A stretch of 64,000 nt of DNA. It comes from JAAYCI01 sp964370295 (GTDB taxonomy: Bacteria > Bacillota > Clostridia > Oscillospirales > Ruminococcaceae). Location: contig CAYJIR010000008.1 in the NCBI GenBank assembly GCA_964370295.1, forward strand, positions 1 through 64,000, written 5' to 3'. A program made the translations under genes and the position numbers. This document shows positions 35,679 through 44,209 of this stretch, piece after piece. Position 1 is the stretch's first letter. Each line of letters starts with the position of its first letter. The notes under the pieces were generated by a model, which worked only from the letters and a program-made list of their open reading frames with translations, had not been told where the DNA came from and made no database searches.

Positions 35679-36461
35679 TTAATTGGATGATAGAGGACGA
35701 TAATCAATACGCTGCACGGCAATGCATCGTCCATTCACATCATCCAAAGTAAACAAAGCCGCATTGAGCATACAAGGCCCCTCATGCACTTGCATTTGCA
35801 CAGGCACATGGTCTTTTTGCCTTTGGATAGCCAATGCAGGCCGAACCCCGATAACGCTGTGAATAGGACCTGTCATGCCAAGGTCGGTGATATAACCCGT
35901 TTGTTTTGGCAAAATTTGATCATCTGCTGTTTGCACATGGGTGTGCGTGCCAAACACAATGCTTACGCGCCCGTCTAGATAATGGGCCAAAGCTTGTTTT
36001 TCTGCGCTGGCCTCTGCGTGGAAATCAACCAAAGTGAATTTTGCTTGTGTTTTTTTTAATAAGTCATCCACACGCTTAAACGGGTTGTCTATGGGTTCCA
36101 AAAAAGAAATCCCTGCCAAGTTGATGACACAAACCGTTCCCAAACGCCCCATATCAATGGTGCAACAACCATTTTCATCATCGGTATAGGGGTAGTTTGC
36201 CGGATGTAAAACCGCTGGGTTTTCGCCATAAAGCTCTTCGCCGGCACGGCGATAGCAATGATTTCCGGTGGTTACAACATCGGCAAAATTCAAAAGTTCA
36301 TCCGCTTCCTTTTGTGTAATGCCCACGCCACTGTGGTGGCAATTTTCGCCATTGACAATAATAAAATCTGCCTCATATTTTCTTTTCAAATATGGCGCTG
36401 CCTGCCGAAACAAAGTAAGACCTGGCTGTCCCACCACATCACCGATGCATAAAAATTTCAA
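35679..36461 (-). CDS. ymdB: YmdB-family metallophosphoesterase
   Basis: A 260-residue calcineurin-like phosphoesterase of the TIGR00282/YmdB family. FLCIGDVVGQPG, VNGENCHHSGVGIT, TTGNHCYR and FGTHTHVQTAD provide the two-metal site. In Bacillus YmdB hydrolyses 2',3'-cyclic nucleotides and affects biofilm and sporulation decisions. The start is a TTG at 36461 preceded by GAGG; the ATG at 36524 lies inside the rny terminator. It sits directly after rny, the conserved order in Firmicutes. Confidence 0.93.
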   Translation of the reverse strand: MKFLCIGDVVGQPGLTLFRQAAPYLKRKYEADFIIVNGENCHHSGVGITQKEADELLNFADVVTTGNHCYRRAGEELYGENPAVLHPANYPYTDDENGCCTIDMGRLGTVCVINLAGISFLEPIDNPFKRVDDLLKKTQAKFTLVDFHAEASAEKQALAHYLDGRVSIVFGTHTHVQTADDQILPKQTGYITDLGMTGPIHSVIGVRPALAIQRQKDHVPVQMQVHEGPCMLNAALFTLDDVNGRCIAVQRIDYRPLSSN

Positions 36462-36489
36462 ACTGTTTACCTCGTTTGTTTTACAAGAA

Positions 36490-36520
36490 AACTGCCGAGA
36501 AGCACAAGCTCCCGGCAGTT
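36490..36520 (-). terminator. Terminator between rny and ymdB
   Basis: AACTGCCG and CGGCAGTT form a perfect 8-bp stem. On the minus strand a TTTTC tail follows, so it can end or attenuate rny transcription before ymdB. Confidence 0.7.
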
Positions 36521-36626
36521 GCACTTTTTTCGATGGTTACCGAAAAAACTCATGACATACACGAATACACAATACCATTTCCATCGGCAAAATTAGGGAT
36601 TGCTTTTAAACTGCAGATAGCACCCA

Positions 36627-38189
36627 TTATTTTGCATAGTCAATTGCTCGGCTTTCGCGCACAACGCTCACCTTAATTTGGCCGGGATAATCAAGGTCGT
36701 TTTCTATCTTTTGGCTAATGTCATGTGCCAAAATCACCAATTCATCATCACCTATACGGTCCGGCTTCACCATAATACGCACTTCGCGGCCGGCCTGAAT
36801 GGCAAAGCTACTTTCCACACCTTCAAAACCTTTGGCGATATCTTCCAAAGCTTCCAAGCGCTTGATATAACTTTCCAAATTTTCACGTCGTGCACCAGGC
36901 CTTGCTGCCGAAATAGCATCGGCAGCCATAACAATAAATGCCAGTGGCGTTTTGGGCTCAACATCACCATGGTGTGCTTCGATAGCATGTATCACAGCCG
37001 GATTTTCTTTGTACTTCTTGGCAATTTCAACGCCAATTTGCACATGGCTTCCTTCAATTTCATGATCTAGTGCTTTCCCGATATCATGCAATAAACCGGC
37101 ACGCTTTGCCTGGCCTACATTAAGACCAAGTTCCGCCGCCATTACTCCGGAAAGGTAGGCAACCTCTAGAGAATGGTTAAGCACATTTTGCCCATAACTG
37201 GTGCGGTAGCGCAAACGACCTAGCAGTTTCACAATATCTGGGTGCACGCTGTGCACACCCACTTCCATCACAGCTTTTTCGCCCTCGCGTTTCATCACCA
37301 ATTCCAAATCTTTACGACATTTCTCTACAGTTTCTTCAATACGCGCAGGGTGGATACGTCCGTCGGCAATTAATTTTTCTAAAGCCTGGCGTGCCACTTC
37401 ACGGCGAACCGGATCAAAACTGGATAGAGTGATGGCTTCGGGCGTGTCGTCGATAATTAAATCTACACCCGTGGCTGTTTCTAGGGCACGGATATTGCGT
37501 CCCTCGCGCCCTATGATGCGCCCTTTCATCTCATCGTTCGGCAAATTGGCCACCGAGATGGTTACCTCGCTGGAATGATCGGCCGCACAACGGGCAATGG
37601 CTGTACTGATAAGCTCTTTTGCCATACTTTCCGCTTCGTCTTTAAGCGTGGTTTCATATGCGGCAATGCGCATGGCTTTTTCATGGCCCAACTGTTCGTC
37701 TAAACGCGCCATCAAAACCTTCCGCGCCTCTTCTTGCGTCATAGAAGCCACGCTCTCTAGCTTTTCTAGCTGACGTTGTTTCATCTGATCGATCTCTGCC
37801 AGTTTTGCCTCGGCCAGGGCCTCTTTCTGATGAAAATCTTCCTCTTTTTTCTCCAATGCTGCGGTTTTCTTGTCTAAGTTATCTTCTTTTTGGTCAATGC
37901 GCTTTTCGGCACGAGAAATTTCAGCCCTGCGTTCTTTGGCTTCCTTTTCTGCCTCTTGTTTAAACTGATATGCTTTTTCTTTAGCTTCTACTGTGGTTTC
38001 TTTCAGTTTTTGTTCTGCGGTTTTAATGGCCTCGTTTACAATTTTAACAGCCTCTTCTTCGGCCGATCCTAAGGTGCTTTCCGCTGTGCGCCGGCGGTAG
38101 GAAACCCCGCCGATAAAGCCCAATACGGCCGCCAATGCGACACCAACAACGAGAACCACCCACATAATGGTGGATGCAAATAACAACAA
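36627..38189 (-). CDS. rny: Ribonuclease Y
   Basis: A 520-residue membrane-anchored endoribonuclease that initiates mRNA decay. In order: an N-terminal membrane helix (about 8-28), a long charged coiled coil (about 45-170), a KH domain with GREGRNIR, and an HD domain with GLLHDIGKALDHE. The length matches the family. The start is a TTG with AAGGAG seven bases upstream; the internal ATG at residue 9 is a weaker option. A promoter about 230 bases upstream predicts a long leader. Confidence 0.96.
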   Translation of the reverse strand: MLLFASTIMWVVLVVGVALAAVLGFIGGVSYRRRTAESTLGSAEEEAVKIVNEAIKTAEQKLKETTVEAKEKAYQFKQEAEKEAKERRAEISRAEKRIDQKEDNLDKKTAALEKKEEDFHQKEALAEAKLAEIDQMKQRQLEKLESVASMTQEEARKVLMARLDEQLGHEKAMRIAAYETTLKDEAESMAKELISTAIARCAADHSSEVTISVANLPNDEMKGRIIGREGRNIRALETATGVDLIIDDTPEAITLSSFDPVRREVARQALEKLIADGRIHPARIEETVEKCRKDLELVMKREGEKAVMEVGVHSVHPDIVKLLGRLRYRTSYGQNVLNHSLEVAYLSGVMAAELGLNVGQAKRAGLLHDIGKALDHEIEGSHVQIGVEIAKKYKENPAVIHAIEAHHGDVEPKTPLAFIVMAADAISAARPGARRENLESYIKRLEALEDIAKGFEGVESSFAIQAGREVRIMVKPDRIGDDELVILAHDISQKIENDLDYPGQIKVSVVRESRAIDYAK

Positions 38190-38424
38190 AAGTCAACTCC
38201 TTACTTGTGTAAAATAGCAGGAGCTTTACATTCTTGCTACAGATGGGTACCAACCATAATTTGATTCTTAAAAAATAACAAAATAGCAAGGTCAAAACCT
38301 AGCTATATATCAAAATATCAAAAAACGGCATTTCCCGTTATGCTTTAAAGAATAATAAGCTCTCTGCAGATGAATATAAGCAGGCGTAACATGACACGCT
38401 TCGCCGAAACATCTTATATCCTCT
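38190..38424. other. Long leader region of rny
   Basis: Between the predicted rny promoter and its start codon. AT-rich, with no coding frame or strong stem that I can support. Confidence 0.4.
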
Positions 38425-38454
38425 ATTGTAAAGGGGATGTATCACTCTTGTCAA
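38425..38454 (-). promoter_or_regulatory. Promoter of rny
   Basis: Minus-strand TTGACA, 18 bases, then TACAAT. Confidence 0.75.
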
Positions 38455-38505
38455 GTTAAGTTTCTTTGTAAGCCATCATATTTCACACAAAAAACAATTT
38501 AATTC

Positions 38506-38535
38506 TTTACACAAATCTATATATTGTTTTATAAT
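38506..38535 (+). promoter_or_regulatory. Promoter of the hydrogenase-like gene cluster
   Basis: TTTACA, 18 bases, then TATAAT, about 90 bases upstream of the first DRTGG gene. Confidence 0.75.
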
Positions 38536-38625
38536 GGTTATTGTACAAAGTGGAGAAAATAAGAGGGAGTGGCTTTATTTCGCCAGCATATCCTTGTTGG
38601 CATATCACTTGATGAGGAGGACTTT

Positions 38626-39006
38626 ATGAAAATTAAGGAAATTGCCGAAATTTTAAATGCCTCGGTGCTATGTGGTGCGGCCGACCCTGAACAAGAGATA
38701 AAAACAGCTTGTGGCAGTGACTTAATGAGCGATGTGCTGGCCTTTGTAAAAGACCAAGGGGTTTTGCTTACCGGGCTGGTAAGCCCGCAGGTAGTGAGAA
38801 CAGCCAGTATGATGGACATCCATTGCATTGTGTTTGTACGCGGAAAACAACCAGATGAAAACCTAATCCTGCTCGCACAGAAAATGGAAATAACTCTTTT
38901 ATGTACCCGTAAAACTATGTTTTTGGCCTGTGGGCTTTTATACAAAAACGGTCTTGGGGAAGGAGAACAAGCCCATGGCAGAAGCAATGATTCAGCTTCA
39001 TTATGA
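38626..39006 (+). CDS. DRTGG-domain protein
   Basis: A 126-residue protein fitting the DRTGG domain, a small fold found in phosphotransacetylases and in stand-alone proteins near [FeFe]-hydrogenase genes. Its start has MKIKEIAEILNASVL, with a later GVLLTGLVSPQVVRTASMMD segment. AGGAGG precedes the ATG at 38626. First gene of a five-gene cluster; the next gene overlaps its 3' end by 32 bases. A ligand-sensing role is possible but unproven. Confidence 0.8.
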   Translation: MKIKEIAEILNASVLCGAADPEQEIKTACGSDLMSDVLAFVKDQGVLLTGLVSPQVVRTASMMDIHCIVFVRGKQPDENLILLAQKMEITLLCTRKTMFLACGLLYKNGLGEGEQAHGRSNDSASL

Positions 39007-39406
39007 AGTGCCCGCCGACGACTTCACACGTGCCGGCGAGGCCAGCTCGGATTTGAAACAACGCCTAAAAAAATTGGGGCTTCCCAATGAAGTTATCCGC
39101 CGTGTTTCCATATCTATGTACGAGGGCGAAATCAACTTGGCTATACATGCGGGGGGCGGTGAAATAACGGTAGAAATTCACCCTGATTGCGTGCGCATGT
39201 GCTTGTGTGACAACGGCCCGGGCATTGAAAATATTGAACTGGCCATGACCGAGGGTTTCTCTACCGCCTCGGACTCTGTGCGAAAAATGGGCTTTGGCGC
39301 CGGCATGGGTTTGCCAAATATGAAACGATATACCGATGAATTCGATTTGCAATCTACCGTAGGAAAGGGCACTTGCCTGCGTATGGCTGTGCAAGTATCG
39401 CCCTAA
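38975..39406 (+). CDS. HATPase-domain protein (anti-sigma/serine kinase-like)
   Basis: A 143-residue GHKL-type ATP-binding protein resembling RsbW/SpoIIAB kinases. The N box is EGEINLAIHAGG, the G1 box DNGPGI, and GFGAGMGLPNMKRY closes the ATP lid. It lacks the dimerisation/phosphoacceptor domain of sensor histidine kinases. The start at 38975 follows AAGGAG and overlaps the previous gene by 32 bases. In the cluster it is the likely signal-output protein, but no partner sigma factor or anti-anti-sigma is nearby. Confidence 0.85.
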   Translation: MAEAMIQLHYEVPADDFTRAGEASSDLKQRLKKLGLPNEVIRRVSISMYEGEINLAIHAGGGEITVEIHPDCVRMCLCDNGPGIENIELAMTEGFSTASDSVRKMGFGAGMGLPNMKRYTDEFDLQSTVGKGTCLRMAVQVSP

Positions 39407-39427
39407 AAATCAAGAAAGGGGTGCAAC

Positions 39428-40711
39428 ATGGCAGAGCATTTTCATGCCGTACAACTGGATAAAGACCTTTGCAAGGGTTGTATCAACTGCATTAAGCGTT
39501 GCCCCACACAGGCCATTCGTGTGCGAGAGGGAAAGGCGCACATCACGCCGGCTCTTTGCATAGATTGCGGCGAATGTATTCGACAATGTCCACACCATGC
39601 AAAAAAAGCTGTAACCGACCCGCTTTCCATCATCCGCAGTTTTGCCTACCCCATAGCATTGGTTCCGCCAAGCTTTTATGCCCAATTCAACCATTTAGAC
39701 GATCCTGACCTCGTTTCTTTTGCCCTAAAAAAACTAGGGTTTCAAGACGTATTCGATGTGGGTCGAGCAGCCGAGCTTGTCAGCGAGGCCACAAGGCATA
39801 TGATGGCTGCAGGACGTTTGAAAAAACCGGTGATTTCCTCGGCATGTCCGGCGATAGTGCGCTTGATACGTGTGCGCTTTCCAAGCTTAATCGATCATGT
39901 GCTTCCGCTTGTGGCACCTATGGAATTAGCCGCACAGTTGGCCAGGGAAGAGGCGCAACGAAACGCTGTTCCTGCCGAAGATATCGGCTGTATATTCATC
40001 ACACCTTGCCCTGCCAAAGTAACCGCCATTTATACCCCTCTTGGCACACAGGAAAGCGGTGCAAACGCAGCAGTTGCGGTGAAAGAGATGTACCCTTTGA
40101 TGTTGGCTGCCATGAAACTGCCGCAAGACACGCCACAGCCACCCCGTGTTTGCGGGCGTATTGGTATGGGCTGGGCCGAGAGTGGTGGCGAGGCTGTGGG
40201 CCTTTTATCCACAGATTCATATCTCGCCGCAGATGGAATAGAAAATGTGATTCGTGTTTTGGAAGACTTGGAAGACGATCGCTACGATGGTCTCGACTTC
40301 GTCGAGTTAAACGCTTGCGCCGGTGGCTGTGTTGGTGGTGTATTGCAGGTGGAAAACCCTTACCTTGCAAAAGCGAAGCTGGCTAAATTGCGCCGGTACA
40401 TGCCGGTAAGTGTCAATCGTTTAGAGGACGGCCTTCCAAAGGCGATGCTCTGGAATACCACTCTGGAGTATTTGCCTGCGATGGAACTTGGAAAAACACA
40501 GACAGAAAGTTTTATTTTATATGCAAAAGCCGATGAACTTTTGCAAAAACTGCCATTGTTGGACTGTGGCAGCTGCGGTGCACCTACCTGCTCGGCCTTT
40601 GCGGAGGATGTGGTGCGTGGAAAAGCGGATTTGAATGATTGTGTGGTATTGTTGCGTAACAAAATGGAAGCTCTTCTAAAAGAAAAGGGATTGTTAGATT
40701 CAACGTTTTAA
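39428..40711 (+). CDS. Group C/D-like [FeFe]-hydrogenase (putative sensory, HydS type)
   Basis: A 427-residue protein with two ferredoxin clusters at the N-terminus (C15, C18, C21, C25 and C44, C47, C50, C54), an [FeFe]-hydrogenase large-subunit core, and a C-terminal four-cysteine FeS domain (C380, C383, C388, C405). All four H-cluster cysteines are kept: C140 (L1, SSACPA), C194 with K197 (L2, TPCPAK), and C297 and C301 (L3, NACAGGC). Ala139 replaces the proton-relay cysteine of catalytic enzymes, and the L2 glutamate is missing. This is the pattern of group C/D sensory-type enzymes. No HydEFG maturases are in the window. Confidence 0.85.
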   Translation: MAEHFHAVQLDKDLCKGCINCIKRCPTQAIRVREGKAHITPALCIDCGECIRQCPHHAKKAVTDPLSIIRSFAYPIALVPPSFYAQFNHLDDPDLVSFALKKLGFQDVFDVGRAAELVSEATRHMMAAGRLKKPVISSACPAIVRLIRVRFPSLIDHVLPLVAPMELAAQLAREEAQRNAVPAEDIGCIFITPCPAKVTAIYTPLGTQESGANAAVAVKEMYPLMLAAMKLPQDTPQPPRVCGRIGMGWAESGGEAVGLLSTDSYLAADGIENVIRVLEDLEDDRYDGLDFVELNACAGGCVGGVLQVENPYLAKAKLAKLRRYMPVSVNRLEDGLPKAMLWNTTLEYLPAMELGKTQTESFILYAKADELLQKLPLLDCGSCGAPTCSAFAEDVVRGKADLNDCVVLLRNKMEALLKEKGLLDSTF

Positions 40712-40747
40712 CCAAACACATCTAAGTGAAAGCAGAGGATAGCCCCT

Positions 40748-41083
40748 ATGAAAAGCGAAAAGCTGGCCTCTATGCCAGGCTTCACCTGTGCTGTGATGGG
40801 TGAATCACAGGAAATCTCAAATATTTATTGTGCCGATTTACTAAGCTGGGCAATGTCGCGTGCTCCGCAGAACTGTGTTTGGTGCACAGTGATGGGCAAT
40901 ATCAATATGTTGGCTGTGGCATCCCTAGCCGAGGTGGCCGCTGTTGTATTATGTGAAGGAGCCTTATTGGATGACGACGCCGCTGTGCGAGCAAAGCAGA
41001 TGAATATTTCTATTTTCACCACAGCACTTCCCGCTTTTGAAGCAGGACTTGCCATAGCAAAAGAAAGCGATTTTTTGGAATGA
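40748..41083 (+). CDS. Second DRTGG-like domain protein
   Basis: A 111-residue protein resembling the stand-alone DRTGG protein at the head of the cluster, with a similar IYCADLLSWAM start, a VWCTVMGNINMLAVASLAEVAAVVL strand-helix-strand core and KQMNISIFTTALPAFE ending. It has no catalytic motif of its own. AGAGG precedes the ATG. Its final four bases overlap the start of the PHP gene. Confidence 0.75.
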   Translation: MKSEKLASMPGFTCAVMGESQEISNIYCADLLSWAMSRAPQNCVWCTVMGNINMLAVASLAEVAAVVLCEGALLDDDAAVRAKQMNISIFTTALPAFEAGLAIAKESDFLE

Positions 41084-41784
41084 AAGACAATATTATATAT
41101 GATTTCCACATACATTCATGTCTTTCCGGCTGTTCTAATCCCGATATGACTCCAGCCAATATTGCCGGTTTTGCACGTTTGGAGGGCCTTGACTGGATTG
41201 CCGTAACCGACCACAACAGTGCTGCCAATTTACCGGCCGTGCAAAGGGCATGCAAGGAGTATCGGGTTGGTTTTTTGCCAGGCATTGAGGTGACCAGCGC
41301 AGAAGAGATACACCTTTTGTGTTATTTTAAAGAGTTGGACGCCGCTTTAGCCATGAGCAATCTTTTACAAGAAAATCTACCCAACTACCCCTATGACCCT
41401 GACATTTTTGGCCGACAACAAGTTATGGACGAACACGATTTTGTACGATCGGAAATCACACAACTGTTGAGTGCCGGCGTGTCGCTTACGCTATATGAGG
41501 TAAAGCATCATTGTGAAACCTTGGGTGGCATTTGTGTTCCGGCCCACATCAACCGTCCTGCAAATAGCCTCTTGGCCGTCATGGGTGTGATTTTAGACGA
41601 TTTCCCTTGCCCCGCCTATGAGTGGAGCCCTGTGGGAGCCACTCTTTTTGAACCAACCCATATAGAAATCCCTTCCGGAAGTGAATTATTATATTCCTCA
41701 GATGCCCATTGTTTAACTAACATTGGTCTCTATCATGCTGTATTAAAAAATACCAGTCCACTTTTTGCTTGGTTGCCCCATTAA
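41080..41784 (+). CDS. PHP-domain phosphoesterase
   Basis: A 234-residue PHP-family protein. The metal-binding signatures are YDFHIHSCLSGCS at the start, VTDHNSAANLPA, LPGIEVTSAEEIHLL, and later CVPAHINR and LYSSDAHC. Family members hydrolyse phosphate esters, including nucleotide and RNA substrates; the substrate here is unknown. It is translationally coupled (ATGA) to the preceding DRTGG gene and ends the hydrogenase-like cluster. Confidence 0.88.
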   Translation: MKDNIIYDFHIHSCLSGCSNPDMTPANIAGFARLEGLDWIAVTDHNSAANLPAVQRACKEYRVGFLPGIEVTSAEEIHLLCYFKELDAALAMSNLLQENLPNYPYDPDIFGRQQVMDEHDFVRSEITQLLSAGVSLTLYEVKHHCETLGGICVPAHINRPANSLLAVMGVILDDFPCPAYEWSPVGATLFEPTHIEIPSGSELLYSSDAHCLTNIGLYHAVLKNTSPLFAWLPH

Positions 41785-41988
41785 AGTTCTTGTAAAGCAT
41801 GCAGCACCCTAATTTAAAAGCTGTAATCTACCACTAAAATACCAATATCCTCTGTTCTTCGCTTTCTTTTTACTTTTTTATGTGATACAATGAAACCTAT
41901 TATGAATGAAGCCTATTGCTGAATTCTTCATCACTTAATTACCCGCACATGACGGTTTCGTCTGGAACTTAAAACAGAAAAGAGTTTT

Positions 41989-43644
41989 ATGAAATTTGAG
42001 CAATTAGAGTTAAACCCCCTTCTTTTAAAAGCCATTCAAGAGGCCGGCTACACGGTGCCTAGCCCCATCCAGCAAAAGGCCATCCCGCCTGTTTTGACCG
42101 GGCGTGATCTTTTGGGTTGTGCACAAACCGGCACGGGAAAAACGGCCGCCTTCGCACTACCTATTCTGCAGCGTTTATGTCAAAATCAAAACAAAAAACA
42201 CACTCATATTCGCGCTTTAATTCTTACCCCCACACGCGAGCTTGCCTTGCAGATTCAAGAGAGCTTCGTGGAATACGGCAAACATTTAACTTTGCGTAGC
42301 ACCGTTGTTTTTGGAGGTGTTGGGCAAAACCCCCAAGTTCTGGCTTTAAAACGTGGGGTAGATATCTTGGTGGCAACACCGGGCCGTCTTTTAGATTTGA
42401 TGCAACAAGGACATATAAAGCTTTCCCACCTCGAAATTTTTGTACTCGACGAAGCAGACCGTATGCTCGACATGGGATTTGTTCACGATGTAAAAAAGGT
42501 GATGAAAGTTTTGCCACCAAAAAGACAAACACTGCTTTTTTCTGCCACTATTCCCCCTGAAATTGCAACCCTGGCAGACAAGTTGCTCCATAACCCGGCA
42601 AAAATCATGGTTACGCCGGTTTCCAGCACAGTGGAACGCATTCAACAATCAGTATACATGATAGATAAAACCAATAAAAAGTTTTTGTTGGCCCATTTAC
42701 TTCGCAAAGAGAAAATTACCAGTACTTTGGTGTTTACACGCACGAAACATGGCGCTGATCGTGTGGTAAAAGATTTGAACCGCATAGGGTTTCATGCTAA
42801 AGCCATCCATGGCAACAAGGGTCAATCTGCACGGCAAGAGGCTCTAGCCGGCCTAAAAAACGGGAGCATTCAAGTGTTGGTGGCCACCGATATTGCGGCA
42901 CGTGGGTTAGATATCAGCGAACTATCTCATGTTTTTAATTATGACCTCCCCAATATCCCCCAAACGTATGTGCATCGAATTGGACGCACGGGCCGTGCCG
43001 GACGTGACGGTATTGCCATTAGTTTCTGCACACAAGAAGAAAGCGCCTACCTATCCGACATAGAGAAACTGATTAAACTTAAAATTCCCATCATAACAGA
43101 CCATGCATGGCCTATACAAAATACCACAGCGGAGAAAACAACAAAATCATCTCCACAAAAGGCCATACAACACACAGCCACACCTAAAACCATCAACAAA
43201 AACACCAATAAGAAAAACAACAGTATAAAAGAAAAAACAGATAGACCTGTTCACAAAAACCGCAGCAATAAACCTTCTCATAATCACACGATACAAGATG
43301 TTGCCTCTGCTGCAAAGAGCATCGTCACACGTCGACCGGCTTGGAGCAGTGACCCTACCCTTACTGAGGGAAAAAAAACAAGTAACCCGGATGGAGATAT
43401 CGATATGAACAAAGGAAATAAACGCAATAACCGCGGGCGAAACCGCACCAACCGCGCAGAACCAACACAGGAAAAAGCAGCAAAACCCAAACCTCTTGAA
43501 ATACCAAAAGACAAAAATGGACTTTTTGATTTTAGTGAAGACGAGCTTGCGCAAGATAACTCCCTTCGCTTAATTCGTGACACATCACCGAATGAAGCGA
43601 AATTTGCAAATTATGAAGAATATTTGAAAGCCACAGAAAAATGA
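41989..43644 (+). CDS. DEAD-box RNA helicase with a basic C-terminal tail
   Basis: A 551-residue helicase. Q motif GYTVPSPIQQKAI, motif I CAQTGTGKT, motif II DEADRMLDMGF, motif III SAT, and motif VI HRIGRTGRAGR are complete within residues 1-385. The rest is a low-complexity Lys/Asn-rich tail, likely an RNA-binding extension as in RhlE or CshA proteins. Such helicases remodel mRNA or ribosome precursors, often in the cold. The next gene overlaps by four bases (ATGA). A second, tail-less helicase lies at 50.4 kb. Confidence 0.93.
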   Translation: MKFEQLELNPLLLKAIQEAGYTVPSPIQQKAIPPVLTGRDLLGCAQTGTGKTAAFALPILQRLCQNQNKKHTHIRALILTPTRELALQIQESFVEYGKHLTLRSTVVFGGVGQNPQVLALKRGVDILVATPGRLLDLMQQGHIKLSHLEIFVLDEADRMLDMGFVHDVKKVMKVLPPKRQTLLFSATIPPEIATLADKLLHNPAKIMVTPVSSTVERIQQSVYMIDKTNKKFLLAHLLRKEKITSTLVFTRTKHGADRVVKDLNRIGFHAKAIHGNKGQSARQEALAGLKNGSIQVLVATDIAARGLDISELSHVFNYDLPNIPQTYVHRIGRTGRAGRDGIAISFCTQEESAYLSDIEKLIKLKIPIITDHAWPIQNTTAEKTTKSSPQKAIQHTATPKTINKNTNKKNNSIKEKTDRPVHKNRSNKPSHNHTIQDVASAAKSIVTRRPAWSSDPTLTEGKKTSNPDGDIDMNKGNKRNNRGRNRTNRAEPTQEKAAKPKPLEIPKDKNGLFDFSEDELAQDNSLRLIRDTSPNEAKFANYEEYLKATEK

Positions 43645-44180
43645 AGCCTATAGATAATGTGGCCGCCTTGCAACCCGTTTTAGGAAAAGTAGCCCTTTTG
43701 GTTTTTTCGGGCTTGTTGTTTGTACTATTTTCTTTGCCCTTTTTGGGGGTGGATCTTCTTATCGATGCAGTGGGATGGATTCTCGTTTTTAACGGTGCGC
43801 GCATATGCGAGCGGCCAAACGGCGGCATTGGCCCTTTGGCCGCCTTATGTCTTATCCTTTCGGCTGTTGCAAGTAGCCTATTATTTTTAACCAACACACC
43901 TTTGCTGGTTTTTTCCTTTATATATGCTCTTTGCCAGCTTGGGTTTTTTCTTTTCTTCGGCATCTTGCTCTTTCACATTCTATGTGCCATGCACCATAAA
44001 CATTCGGCCTATGTTGGCCTTATTGTTTTTATTTCTTTTGCGCTGTTTTCTCCTGTGTTACCTCTTGGTTTTTTGCTTCCAGCTTCCCTTCAAGCATTAA
44101 CTATTATAGGGTATTGTCTTCCCTTTTTTCCTTTATCTTTTTTATTGTGGCTTTGTTTTCTTTTGCGTATAAAATTATAA
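43641..44180 (+). CDS. Hypothetical membrane protein
   Basis: A 179-residue protein with about five hydrophobic helices and a short polar N-terminus. No catalytic motif or family was recognised. Its ATG overlaps the helicase stop by four bases, so the two are translationally coupled. A function cannot be proposed. Confidence 0.6.
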   Translation: MKPIDNVAALQPVLGKVALLVFSGLLFVLFSLPFLGVDLLIDAVGWILVFNGARICERPNGGIGPLAALCLILSAVASSLLFLTNTPLLVFSFIYALCQLGFFLFFGILLFHILCAMHHKHSAYVGLIVFISFALFSPVLPLGFLLPASLQALTIIGYCLPFFPLSFLLWLCFLLRIKL

Positions 44181-44209
44181 AATTATTATAAGTTACGGAG
44201 GTATCTAAC

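Noticed and set aside
36462..36524. Upstream ATG start for ymdB at 36524
   Set aside because: It would place the N-terminus inside the rny terminator hairpin; the TTG at 36461 has GAGG at the right distance and starts at the conserved FLCIGDVVG motif.
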